From Myxococcota bacterium (GTDB lineage: Bacteria; Myxococcota_A; UBA9160; PR03): 15,461 bases of DNA. Both the position numbers and the translations under genes were made by a program. Positions within the stretch are counted from its first letter, which is position 1; every line of letters starts with the position of its first letter. The notes beneath the pieces were generated by a model. That model was not told where the DNA came from. It did no database searches and saw only the letters and a list, made by a program, of their open reading frames with translations. This document shows, piece after piece, positions 9,220 through 15,461 of the stretch. Location of the stretch: the NCBI GenBank assembly GCA_030066475.1, contig JASJBO010000154.1:1-15461 (forward strand), written 5' to 3'.

Positions 9220-11613
9220 TCAGCGCGCGCGTCGCCGCTGCAGGTGCGCCCGCAGCCGCGCGAGCGGGATCAGCAGCAGTCCGCCTTCGGCGCCCAGGCC
9301 GCAGGCCGGGCCGGCCGGGTTGTACTCGAAGGCGCCCACGTCGCAGGCCGCATCGCGCGGACGTCCGCGCTGGTCGTCCGCGGGGCAGTCGTCGTGCTCG
9401 GCCGCGCCGCGCGCGATGCTCTCCGGCGGGATGCGATGGGTCGGTGTGGGCCCGCCGTGGTCGCCGAGCAGGCTCAGGTTCACCGACGCGTCGGGCACGG
9501 CGACCCGATCGGTCGGCTGGCCGAGCGAGCAGGTGTTGCCCGCCACCTCCATGTTGCCGCCCATCGAGACGAAGAAGAGCCCGCTGCAGCCGTCGTCGAG
9601 CAGCGTGTTGCCGAGGAACACGAGGCTGCCGCTGCTGCTGTCGAGGCCCCAGCCGCCCGTCGTGGCGACGTTGTCCGCGACGGTCACGCTCTCGAGCGTC
9701 ACCTCGCCGTCCGCAGCCACGGCGCCGCCGGTTCCCGCGAAGTTCATGCTGATCGTCGAGTTGGTCGCGGTGACGGTCCCGCCGGTGTTGTAGATCCCTC
9801 CGCCAGAGCCGGCGCTGTTGGTGCCGTTCGAGTGGAGGGTCGACGACTCGATCGTGAGCGTGCCGGTGGCCCCGTTGTAGACGCCGCCGCCGAACGAGGG
9901 AATGAAGCTGAACGGCGAGACCGCCGAGTTCTCCTCCACCGACACCTCGCGCAGCGTGAGCTGGCCGGCGTTGTGGATTCCGCCGCCCAGCGACGGGCCG
10001 CGGCCGCCTGTGACGGTCACCCCCTCGATCGTCGCGGAAGCGAGCTGCGCGATCGCGAACACCCGATCGCCGTGGTCGGCCTCGATCACGGTCTGGGGCG
10101 CGCCGGCGCCGACGATCTCCACGGACCCGGTCACGTCGAGGTCGCCCACGCCGTCGCCGCTTCCGGCGAGCGTCAGGACGTACTGGCCCGGCGGCACGAC
10201 GATCCGGTCGAGCGCGACCGTGCCGCTCCGGCAGCCGTCCACGGGGACGTCGTCGTTCGCGGCCTGGATGGCCTCGCGCAGCGTGCAGCTGCCGTTGTCC
10301 GGGCTCGCCGCGTTCTCGTCTGCGGTGCTGTCGACCACGATCGCGGTCTCCCCATCCAGCTCGAATGCGCCCGCGTCGCAGTCGGGAGCGCGCACCACGC
10401 CGCGTTGGTCGACCGCCGGGCACTCGGCCGCGACGCCCGCGGCGACGGCCACGCTGCCCCCGCCGAGGGCGTGCGTCCGGGTGGGGCCGCCGTTGTCGCC
10501 GAGCGCGCCCAGCGCGAGGTCGAAGGTGCTCGTCGAGGGCTGGTCGGTCGCGTCGACCAGACCGCAGGTGTGGAGCGGGCTCTCGACGTTGCCTCCCAGC
10601 GTGATCCAGGGGCCCGACCCGAAGCAGAAGCCGTCGATCACGCTGTTCGCGAAGGTGAAGTCCGCGAAGCCCTGGTTCGCGACCACGAGGCCGGGCCCCA
10701 CCACGGTGGCGTTGGTCAGCTGCACGTGGGTGATCAGGCCCTGGGCGCCCTCCGCGTACAGCTCGATCGCGTTGCCCGAGATGGTGGAGTTGGTGATCCC
10801 CGTGACCGCGCCGAGTCCGGTCGTGGTGCGGATGCCGTCGCCGGTGTTGCCGCTGACGGTGGTGCCCGTCACGAAGGCGGCGTCGCTGTTGGCGATCCCG
10901 TGGCCGCCATTGCCGCTCACGGTGGAGTCGGCCAGCGTCAGGCTGCCGAAGATGCCGCCCGTCACGATGCCGTCGCCGTCGTTGTCGCTCACGACGATCC
11001 GCGTCGCCGTGAGGCTGCCGGCGTTCGACACGCCGCCTTCGCTGTCGGTGATCTCCAGGTCGGCCAGCACCGCGGTCGCCGCCGCGCCCACGAGGACGCC
11101 GGCGCCGGGGCCTCCCGCGCCGTCGCGGATGCCGAGACCGCGGATCTCGACCCGCGCATCGGTGTCCCCGGGCGGGTTCGCCTGGACGTGGAAGGCGCGG
11201 TCGATGGCGTTCGCGTCGATCACGGTCGCGCCCACCCCCGCACCGACGATCTCGACGTCGCCGTGGGGGTCGAGAGCGCCCGCGAGGTCCAGGTCGCCGG
11301 TCTCGCCGGCGTCCTCGCCGGCCCCCGCGATCGACAGGAAGATCGTGCCCGCCGGCACCTGGATGGTGTCCACGGTGGGCGGGCCGTCGCCCTGAGCACA
11401 GCCGTCCACTGGCACGTTCCCGTTCGCCGCGAGGACCGCCTCGCGCAGCGTGCAGGTGCCGTTGGGCGGGCTCGCGGTGTTCTCGTCCGCCAGGCTGTCG
11501 ACGACGATCGTCGCGGCGGTCGCGTCGCCCGGGCCGTGAACGAGGGCGACGGCCAGCATCGAGCCGGCACAGAGCCGACGGAGAGTCAGAGCGAGGTCGG
11601 ATTGCAGGGGCAT
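9220..11613 (-). CDS. Secreted beta-helix protein with two CSLREA modules
   Basis: This 797-aa exported protein begins with a signal peptide ending near ATAA (about residue 35). It has two tandem modules. Each opens with a CSLREA-type motif (IVVDSLADENT then CTLREAVLAAN; IVVDSTADENA then CTLREAIQAAN), continues with short Asn/Ser/Thr/Gly-rich right-handed beta-helix turns (for example NSTISGN), and closes with a choice-of-anchor-Q-like motif (DQRG, then CDAGAFE or CDVGAFE). The C-terminus, CGLGAEGGLLLIPLARL then RRRAR (Cys771), is a tripartite tail: an invariant-type Cys-Gly, a hydrophobic stretch and an Arg cluster, like MYXO-CTERM-class sorting signals. The start is well set: GGGAGG at 11621-11626 on the minus strand lies 7 nt before ATG. 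It is probably surface-attached; a binding or structural role is likely, with no catalytic motif seen. Confidence 0.88.
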   Translation of the reverse strand: MPLQSDLALTLRRLCAGSMLAVALVHGPGDATAATIVVDSLADENTASPPNGTCTLREAVLAANGNVPVDGCAQGDGPPTVDTIQVPAGTIFLSIAGAGEDAGETGDLDLAGALDPHGDVEIVGAGVGATVIDANAIDRAFHVQANPPGDTDARVEIRGLGIRDGAGGPGAGVLVGAAATAVLADLEITDSEGGVSNAGSLTATRIVVSDNDGDGIVTGGIFGSLTLADSTVSGNGGHGIANSDAAFVTGTTVSGNTGDGIRTTTGLGAVTGITNSTISGNAIELYAEGAQGLITHVQLTNATVVGPGLVVANQGFADFTFANSVIDGFCFGSGPWITLGGNVESPLHTCGLVDATDQPSTSTFDLALGALGDNGGPTRTHALGGGSVAVAAGVAAECPAVDQRGVVRAPDCDAGAFELDGETAIVVDSTADENAASPDNGSCTLREAIQAANDDVPVDGCRSGTVALDRIVVPPGQYVLTLAGSGDGVGDLDVTGSVEIVGAGAPQTVIEADHGDRVFAIAQLASATIEGVTVTGGRGPSLGGGIHNAGQLTLREVSVEENSAVSPFSFIPSFGGGVYNGATGTLTIESSTLHSNGTNSAGSGGGIYNTGGTVTATNSTISMNFAGTGGAVAADGEVTLESVTVADNVATTGGWGLDSSSGSLVFLGNTLLDDGCSGLFFVSMGGNMEVAGNTCSLGQPTDRVAVPDASVNLSLLGDHGGPTPTHRIPPESIARGAAEHDDCPADDQRGRPRDAACDVGAFEYNPAGPACGLGAEGGLLLIPLARLRAHLQRRRAR
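10231..10346. repeat. Intragenic duplication, module 2 copy
   Basis: This encodes the opening of the second CSLREA module and matches 11401-11512 clearly at the DNA level (for example gcctcgcgcagcgtgca in both). The two encoded segments share IVVDS, ADEN, CTLREA and VPVDGC. It points to duplication of a module within one gene rather than to a mobile element. Confidence 0.7.
11401..11512. repeat. Intragenic duplication, module 1 copy
   Basis: Partner of the duplicated segment in the second module. It encodes the first CSLREA motif just after the signal peptide. The DNA is similar but clearly diverged, with small length differences, so the duplication is not recent. Confidence 0.7.
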
Positions 11614-11783
11614 GTCGGTTCCTCCCGATGTCGCCGCGGATTCGCGGCCTGTCACCGGGAACGCGACAGCCACTCCGGATCCGGCAATGGGCTCGGAGCA
11701 CCGAGACCCCCGCGGGACGATCCGCCCCGATCGGGAGCTCGAGCGGCGCCGAGAGGGGCCCGGCTCGACCGCTGGCCGCGTGC
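11614..11783. promoter_or_regulatory. Intergenic region upstream of the CSLREA gene
   Basis: This 170-bp gap lies between the symporter stop and the secreted-protein start on the same strand. It holds the ribosome-binding site (11621-11626), a hairpin ccgcg-gatt-cgcgg (11634-11647), a hairpin ctcgg-agca-ccgag (11692-11705) and a palindrome cccgatcggg (near 11728-11737). I cannot place a promoter. The hairpins could be a terminator for the symporter or operators. Confidence 0.35.
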
Positions 11784-13160
11784 TCAGTCGCCGCCGCGCC
11801 CGTCGAGCTCCGCGCGGATGCGCCCGTGCTCGCGCGCGTCCAGGCGGAAGCGCAGCAGGATCGCGGCGGCCAGCAGCGACGCCACGAGCGGGGCGCCCGA
11901 GAACAGCCCCCGCAGGGTCAGCTCCGCCGTCCGCGTCTGCTGCACGTTCGGCTCGAAGCCGGCCAGCTGCAGCGCGAACCCGGTGAGGATCACCACGATC
12001 CCGATCGAGAGCTTGAAGGAGAAGCCCCAGGCGGCCGAGTAGGCGCCCTCCTTGCGCTCGCCGCTGCGCAGCTCGTCGTAGTCGATCACGTCGGCCAGCA
12101 TCGAGGCGCCGATCGCGCCGCCGCAGCCGTTGGCGAAGCCCGCGCCGACCAGCAGCACCGAGAGCAGCGGGATGTCTCCCGGACCCACGAAGAAGATCGC
12201 GCCGAAGAAGAGGCCGTTCGCAGTGACCGCGGCGACCCAGACGTTGCGCTTGCCGAAGCGCCGCGACAGGGCGATCCACACCGGGATCGACGCGACGCTC
12301 GCCACCACGAAGAAGGCCGGCACCACGGCGATCAGGTCGGGCCGCCCGATCACGTACTCGGTCAGGTAGGGCGACAGCACGCCCAGGACGCCGCCGCCCA
12401 GGCCCTCGACGAACCAGGCGAACAGCAGGATGCGGGCGTGTGGGTTGCGCGCGACGTCGCGCAGCGCCTGCCACGGGCTGCCGGCGCCGCGGCCCTGGTA
12501 CTCGACGCGTTCGCGCACTCCCGCTGGAGCCGCGAGCAGCAGCGCGGAGGCGGCCACGGCCCCGGCCACGGCCAGCACCAGCGCCGTGGCGCGGCGGTCG
12601 TCGGCGTTGGTGGCGACGCCGATCGCGGCGAACGCCGCCATCATTCCCAGCACGAACGCCACGCGCTGCGCGCCGAACACGCGCGTGCGCTGGTGGTGGT
12701 CGGTCGAGATCTCGGCGCCGAGCGAGGCGTGGGGAATCGAGTAGATCGTGTACGAGGTGTAGAAGCCCAGCAGGGCGACGGCCGACCAGGCGACGAGTGC
12801 GCCGGGCCCCAGCGCGGTCGGCGGGCTCCACACCATGATCGACGACACCGCCAGCAACGGGATCGCGGCCAGCATCCACGGTCGCCGGCGGCCCCAGCGG
12901 CTGCGCGTGCGATCGCTCCAGTAGCCGACCAGCGGATCGGAGAACGCGTCCCAGATCCGGCCCACGCCCATCAGGGCGCCGATCACCGCGGGCGCCGCCA
13001 GCAGCACGTCGGTGGCGAACTTCAGGAAGTAGAACTGGATGAAGAACAGGTAGAAGGCGTAGGCGGCGGCCGGCGTGCCATAGGCGAGCAGTGCGCCCCA
13101 GCCCACAGGCGCTGCGCCCGGCCCGGGCCCGGGCGTCTCGGCGGTCGCAGCCGGCGGCAT
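11784..13160 (-). CDS. GPH-family sugar/cation symporter (MelB-like)
   Basis: This 458-aa polytopic inner-membrane protein has about 12 hydrophobic segments and belongs to the glycoside-pentoside-hexuronide:cation symporter group of the major facilitator superfamily (MFS_2). The key signature is GRIWDAFSDPLVGYWSDRTR and then SRWGRRRPW, after the second helix, containing the acidic residues used for cation binding in MelB. The later GASMLADVIDYDELRSGERKEG is also typical of the family. The N-terminal tail is Pro/Gly/Ala-rich. The substrate cannot be inferred: no sugar-degradation gene is nearby. Start ATG at 13160 is 70 bp from the divergent CPBP gene. Confidence 0.92.
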   Translation of the reverse strand: MPPAATAETPGPGPGAAPVGWGALLAYGTPAAAYAFYLFFIQFYFLKFATDVLLAAPAVIGALMGVGRIWDAFSDPLVGYWSDRTRSRWGRRRPWMLAAIPLLAVSSIMVWSPPTALGPGALVAWSAVALLGFYTSYTIYSIPHASLGAEISTDHHQRTRVFGAQRVAFVLGMMAAFAAIGVATNADDRRATALVLAVAGAVAASALLLAAPAGVRERVEYQGRGAGSPWQALRDVARNPHARILLFAWFVEGLGGGVLGVLSPYLTEYVIGRPDLIAVVPAFFVVASVASIPVWIALSRRFGKRNVWVAAVTANGLFFGAIFFVGPGDIPLLSVLLVGAGFANGCGGAIGASMLADVIDYDELRSGERKEGAYSAAWGFSFKLSIGIVVILTGFALQLAGFEPNVQQTRTAELTLRGLFSGAPLVASLLAAAILLRFRLDAREHGRIRAELDGRGGD

Positions 13161-13230
13161 TCAGGCCGGGAGGGCGGGGCGGGGCATGGCGCGCAGCGTA
13201 ACATGAGCCCGGGCCGGTACCATCGCGCGC

Positions 13231-14040
13231 GTGCCGGCCCGCGCGCTCGCGCAGCTCTGGGATCGCGTCTTCGGGATCGCCTGGCGGCGTGGCGAGGAGG
13301 AGGCGGCGGCCTTCCGCGCGGACCCCGCTGCGCGGCGCGTGGATACCAAGGTGATCACGGTGCTGGTGCTGTGCGCCGTGATCCTCACGGCGCTCGAGTA
13401 CGTCTCGCTCGGGCGCGGAGCCACAGCGTTGGCGCGCGCGCTGGCCGAGGCGGGCTGGTCCACGGGCAATCCCCGTCTCGACCGCCTGGCCTGCTGGGCC
13501 GGGATCTACATCGCGCTCTACGTGCCGATTCCGATGCTCGTGGTGCGCTTCGGGTTCCGCGAGTCGCTGCGCGACTACGGCCTCGGACTGCGCGGGGCGC
13601 TGCGCGACGCCTGGCTGTACGGCGTGCTGTTGGGGGTGCTGGCGCCCGTCCTGTGGGTCGCGTCGACGCTCGAGTCCTTTCAGGCGCGCTACCCGTTCTA
13701 CGACCTGCGGGCCGGCGAGTCACTCTGGCCCTGGCTGTGGGCCTGGGAGGGGCTCCAGCTCCTGTACTTCTTCTCGCTCGAGTGGTTCTTCCGCGGCTTC
13801 CTGGTGCACGGTCTGCGCCAGCGCCTGGGCTTCTACGCGGTGCCCGTGATGGCGGTGCCGTACTGCATGATCCACTTCGGCAAGCCTCTGCCCGAGACGC
13901 TCGCCGCCATCGTGGCCGGCCTGGTGCTGGGCTCGCTGAGCCTGAAGAACCGCACCATCTGGCTGGGCGTGGCGATCCACGCCACCGTCGCGCTGTCGAT
14001 GGACCTCGCGTCGCTGTGGCGCCGCGGCCTGCTGTGGTAG
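13231..14040 (+). CDS. CPBP-family intramembrane protease
   Basis: This 269-aa polytopic membrane protein has the CPBP (CAAX protease/bacteriocin-processing) core: SLEWFFRGFLVHGLRQRLG (catalytic Glu184, Arg188), PYCMIHFGKP with His215, and a last helix with GVAIHATVAL (His250). The first motif has a single Glu (EWFFR) rather than the common EExxxR. Some members of this superfamily (myxosortases) cleave Cys-containing C-terminal sorting signals, and a secreted protein with such a tail lies at 9220-11613. That link is an inference; other members process prenylated or signal peptides. The GTG start at 13231 is the only suitable start before the first helices. The stop is TAG, showing that TAG is read as a stop in this genome. 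Confidence 0.88.
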   Translation: MPARALAQLWDRVFGIAWRRGEEEAAAFRADPAARRVDTKVITVLVLCAVILTALEYVSLGRGATALARALAEAGWSTGNPRLDRLACWAGIYIALYVPIPMLVVRFGFRESLRDYGLGLRGALRDAWLYGVLLGVLAPVLWVASTLESFQARYPFYDLRAGESLWPWLWAWEGLQLLYFFSLEWFFRGFLVHGLRQRLGFYAVPVMAVPYCMIHFGKPLPETLAAIVAGLVLGSLSLKNRTIWLGVAIHATVALSMDLASLWRRGLLW

Positions 14041-14053
14041 TACCCGGGGCACG

Positions 14054-14193
14054 ATGCGCGCCACCGCCTATCGGGCGCTCTGCGGAGGGCTGGGCGGGCT
14101 GATGGTCCTGGTCGGCCTGCTGTTCGTGGCCCTCGCCGCGCAAGCGCAGCCGCGAAGCGGCGAAGCGCGCAGCGAGGCGAAGCCGAGCGAAGT
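14054..14193 (+). pseudogene. Start of a small membrane protein running into a repeat
   Basis: An ATG 13 bp after the protease stop opens a frame whose first 32 residues (MRATAYRALCGGLGGLMVL, then VGLLFVALAAQAQ) look like one membrane helix or signal peptide. From about residue 30 the reading goes through repeat copy B (encoding RSGEARSEAKPSEV) and then runs on antisense to the well-supported minus-strand gene until 14581. I think only the first part is genuine and that the repeat has replaced or truncated the rest. It could also be chance. Confidence 0.3.
14140..14193. repeat. GC-rich dispersed repeat, copy B
   Basis: This matches 16-69 at 47 of 54 positions without gaps. The substitutions include the loop of the shared hairpin (ccgc-gaa-gcgg here, ccgc-gta-gcgg in copy A), leaving its stem intact. 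It ends directly beside the stop codon of the minus-strand gene and runs into a perfect 12-base palindrome, gttcatatgaac (14192-14203), which contains that stop. Confidence 0.7.
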
Positions 14194-15195
14194 TCATATG
14201 AACGGCCGGCGGTCGAGGACGAGCCGGAGCGGTGGTTCGCTGCGGAGCTCGTCGGGGAGCGTCTGCTGCAGCTCGGCCAGCGCGCAGACTGCGCCGAAGA
14301 GCCGGTGCAGGTCGTCGAGTCCCTCGTGCGTATCGGGGTCGAGCGACTCCAGGAAGGCGACGTACTCGGCGGCGAAGTCGCGCAGCACCGCGAGGGCCTC
14401 CTCCCGTCTGTGGTCGCAGCGCCGCAGGCAGCGCGTCAGGCAGTACACCCAGTCGACGTCCGCGAACCACACCAGGCGCGCCAGCGGGAAGGCGCCGCCC
14501 GCGCGGATCGCGAGGCAGGTGTCGATCAGCGCCTCGGGGTGCGGCCAGGGACGGTCGCGGTGCTCGAAGTTGAACAGGTAGTGGAAGCTGCCGGCCAGGT
14601 GCGGGAAGAGGCGGCCGTCGCCGCGCGCGAGCCCGGCGTGGCAGCCGCGCCGGAGCAGTCCCGTCGCGCGATCCACCTCGCGCGCCAGCCAGTCGAAGTA
14701 GCGCGCCTCCCACGTCGCATCGACGTCCCCGGCAATCACCAGGGCCGCGTAGAGGCCGGCCCCCCGATGCGCCTCGGTCCAGGGCTCGCCGCCCCAGTCG
14801 AGCGCCGCGAGGAAGCCCTCCGCGGCGCTCGGATCGCGCAGCGGCCGCAGGGCGCGCAGCGGATGGGCCGGGCGCGCGTCGAGCAGCTCGAGCGCGGCCA
14901 CGCAGTGGGCCGTGGTGTGGAGGGGGGCGTGCGTCGCCTCGTGGAAGAGCCCCGTCTCCGCGTCCTGGAACGCGCCCAGCGCTTCGATCCAGGCGCCGCG
15001 CTCGGTGCTCGGAACGGGCCGGTCGAGCGTATGGAGCAGGTTGACCGCGTCGGCACTGCCGTACGCGTTCGGGCCCGCCGGGCGCTCTCCGGGACCCTCG
15101 CGGCCAGTGAAGCGGGCGTACGAGCCGGGCTCGCCGAGCGCGTGACGAGCCAGGACGCGCTCCACGCGCTGGAGCAGCGGGCGCAGGTCGATCAT
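14194..15195 (-). CDS. Unknown protein, possible alpha/alpha-toroid fold
   Basis: This 333-aa protein has no signal peptide or membrane helix, so it is probably cytoplasmic. The pattern of helix pairs with turns such as GLFHEATHAPLHTTAHCVAALELL and AAEGFLAALDWGGEPW recalls terpenoid-cyclase or prenyltransferase-like alpha/alpha barrels, but I see no DxDD or other catalytic motif. His, Cys, Trp and Tyr are frequent (GCHAGLARGDGRLFPHLAGSFHYLFNFEHRDRPWPHPE), which suggests a ligand or metal pocket. I do not recognise a family. The start is ATG at 15195. It is divergent from the exported protein at 15285. Confidence 0.75.
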   Translation of the reverse strand: MIDLRPLLQRVERVLARHALGEPGSYARFTGREGPGERPAGPNAYGSADAVNLLHTLDRPVPSTERGAWIEALGAFQDAETGLFHEATHAPLHTTAHCVAALELLDARPAHPLRALRPLRDPSAAEGFLAALDWGGEPWTEAHRGAGLYAALVIAGDVDATWEARYFDWLAREVDRATGLLRRGCHAGLARGDGRLFPHLAGSFHYLFNFEHRDRPWPHPEALIDTCLAIRAGGAFPLARLVWFADVDWVYCLTRCLRRCDHRREEALAVLRDFAAEYVAFLESLDPDTHEGLDDLHRLFGAVCALAELQQTLPDELRSEPPLRLVLDRRPFI

Positions 15196-15284
15196 GGGCC
15201 GCGTCAGCGTGGCACGCCGAGGGCCGTGCGCAACCCGGGACCGGCTGCTCGTGGTAGCGTTCGGGCGCAGGGGAGGCGCTTTCG
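15196..15284. promoter_or_regulatory. Divergent intergenic region
   Basis: This 89-bp gap separates the unknown protein from the exported protein at the window edge. It contains the strong ribosome-binding site gggagg (15271-15276), 8 nt before the ATG at 15285. No clear -35/-10 pair is visible. Confidence 0.35.
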
Positions 15285-15461
15285 ATGCGACACGGACGAG
15301 CGGGTTGGCGGGCTCTGGGGCTGTATCCGGGCGCGCTGCTGGCCGCCGCGCTGCTGGCCGCCGGCCCGCTGGGGGCGGCACACCACGAGCCCGAGCCGCT
15401 CGAGTGGAACCCCAAGCGCGTCGCCACGTTGGCGCGCAGTCTCGTGATCGCCGTCAAGAAC
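15285..15461 (+). CDS. Exported protein, truncated by window end
   Basis: Fifty-nine codons are visible and the frame is still open at the edge. The ATG is preceded by gggagg at 8 nt. The product begins MRHGRAGWRALGLYPGALL, then AAALLAAGPLGAAHHEPEP: a signal peptide with cleavage likely after about residue 32, and then EWNPKRVATLARSLVIAVKN, a helical start of the mature protein. There is no cysteine or lipobox in the visible part, so it is probably periplasmic or secreted. Function cannot be given. Confidence 0.75.
   Translation, partial: MRHGRAGWRALGLYPGALLAAALLAAGPLGAAHHEPEPLEWNPKRVATLARSLVIAVKN

Noticed and set aside
9103..12042. A 979-codon plus-strand frame opposite the CSLREA gene
   Set aside because: There are no domains or signal peptide. 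The opposite strand has a signal peptide, a good ribosome-binding site and repeated motifs.
14204..14581. Continuation of the small plus-strand frame past repeat copy B
   Set aside because: It is antisense to a coherent minus-strand gene and reads as Ser/Arg-rich low complexity.

Overview
The window is very GC-rich DNA with many GTG starts and 4-base ATGA/GTGA gene overlaps. It carries an ECF sigma factor next to a multidomain Ser/Thr kinase, c-type cytochromes, sulfatase-type lipoproteins and a CSLREA-type secreted protein with a Cys-containing C-terminal tail. This mix suggests a large-genome bacterium of the old deltaproteobacterial group (Myxococcota, Binatota or similar), probably from soil or sediment metagenome data. 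That placement is inference; there is no rRNA or marker gene here. I see no tRNA, rRNA, CRISPR array or intact transposase.

Layout. 1-2208 (minus strand): a sulfatase/alkaline-phosphatase-superfamily lipoprotein gene broken by one in-frame TAG, then a 165-bp palindromic MITE-like element, then a TXNDC12-like thioredoxin lipoprotein, then a GC-rich repeat. 2317-5756 (plus strand): a tightly coupled run of a small monohaem cytochrome c, a cytochrome c'-like/TPR-like haem protein and a NylB-like class C serine hydrolase, followed 28 bp later by an RMD1/DUF155 membrane protein. 5818-9131 (minus): a TIGR02999-type ECF sigma factor overlapping a kinase-PDZ-membrane-GAF protein, a likely signalling pair.

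9220-13160 (minus): a 797-aa secreted beta-helix protein made of two CSLREA/choice-of-anchor-Q modules, with a tail like an invariant-Cys sorting signal, and a GPH-family sugar/cation symporter upstream of it. 13231-14040 (plus): a CPBP-family intramembrane protease, divergent from the symporter. 14054-14193: the start of a small membrane protein that runs into a second copy of the GC-rich repeat. 14194-15195 (minus): a protein of unknown function, probably an alpha/alpha-toroid. 15285-end (plus): the first 59 codons of an exported protein cut by the window edge.

The theme is the cell envelope: most products are exported, lipidated or membrane-bound. The most interesting items are the dispersed GC-rich repeat placed at two gene ends, the MITE whose tip supplies the stop codon of a decaying sulfatase, the kinase with a ComP-like sensor half, the coupled haem/hydrolase operon, and the nearby pair of Cys-tailed secreted protein and CPBP protease. 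No single obviously new system is evident.
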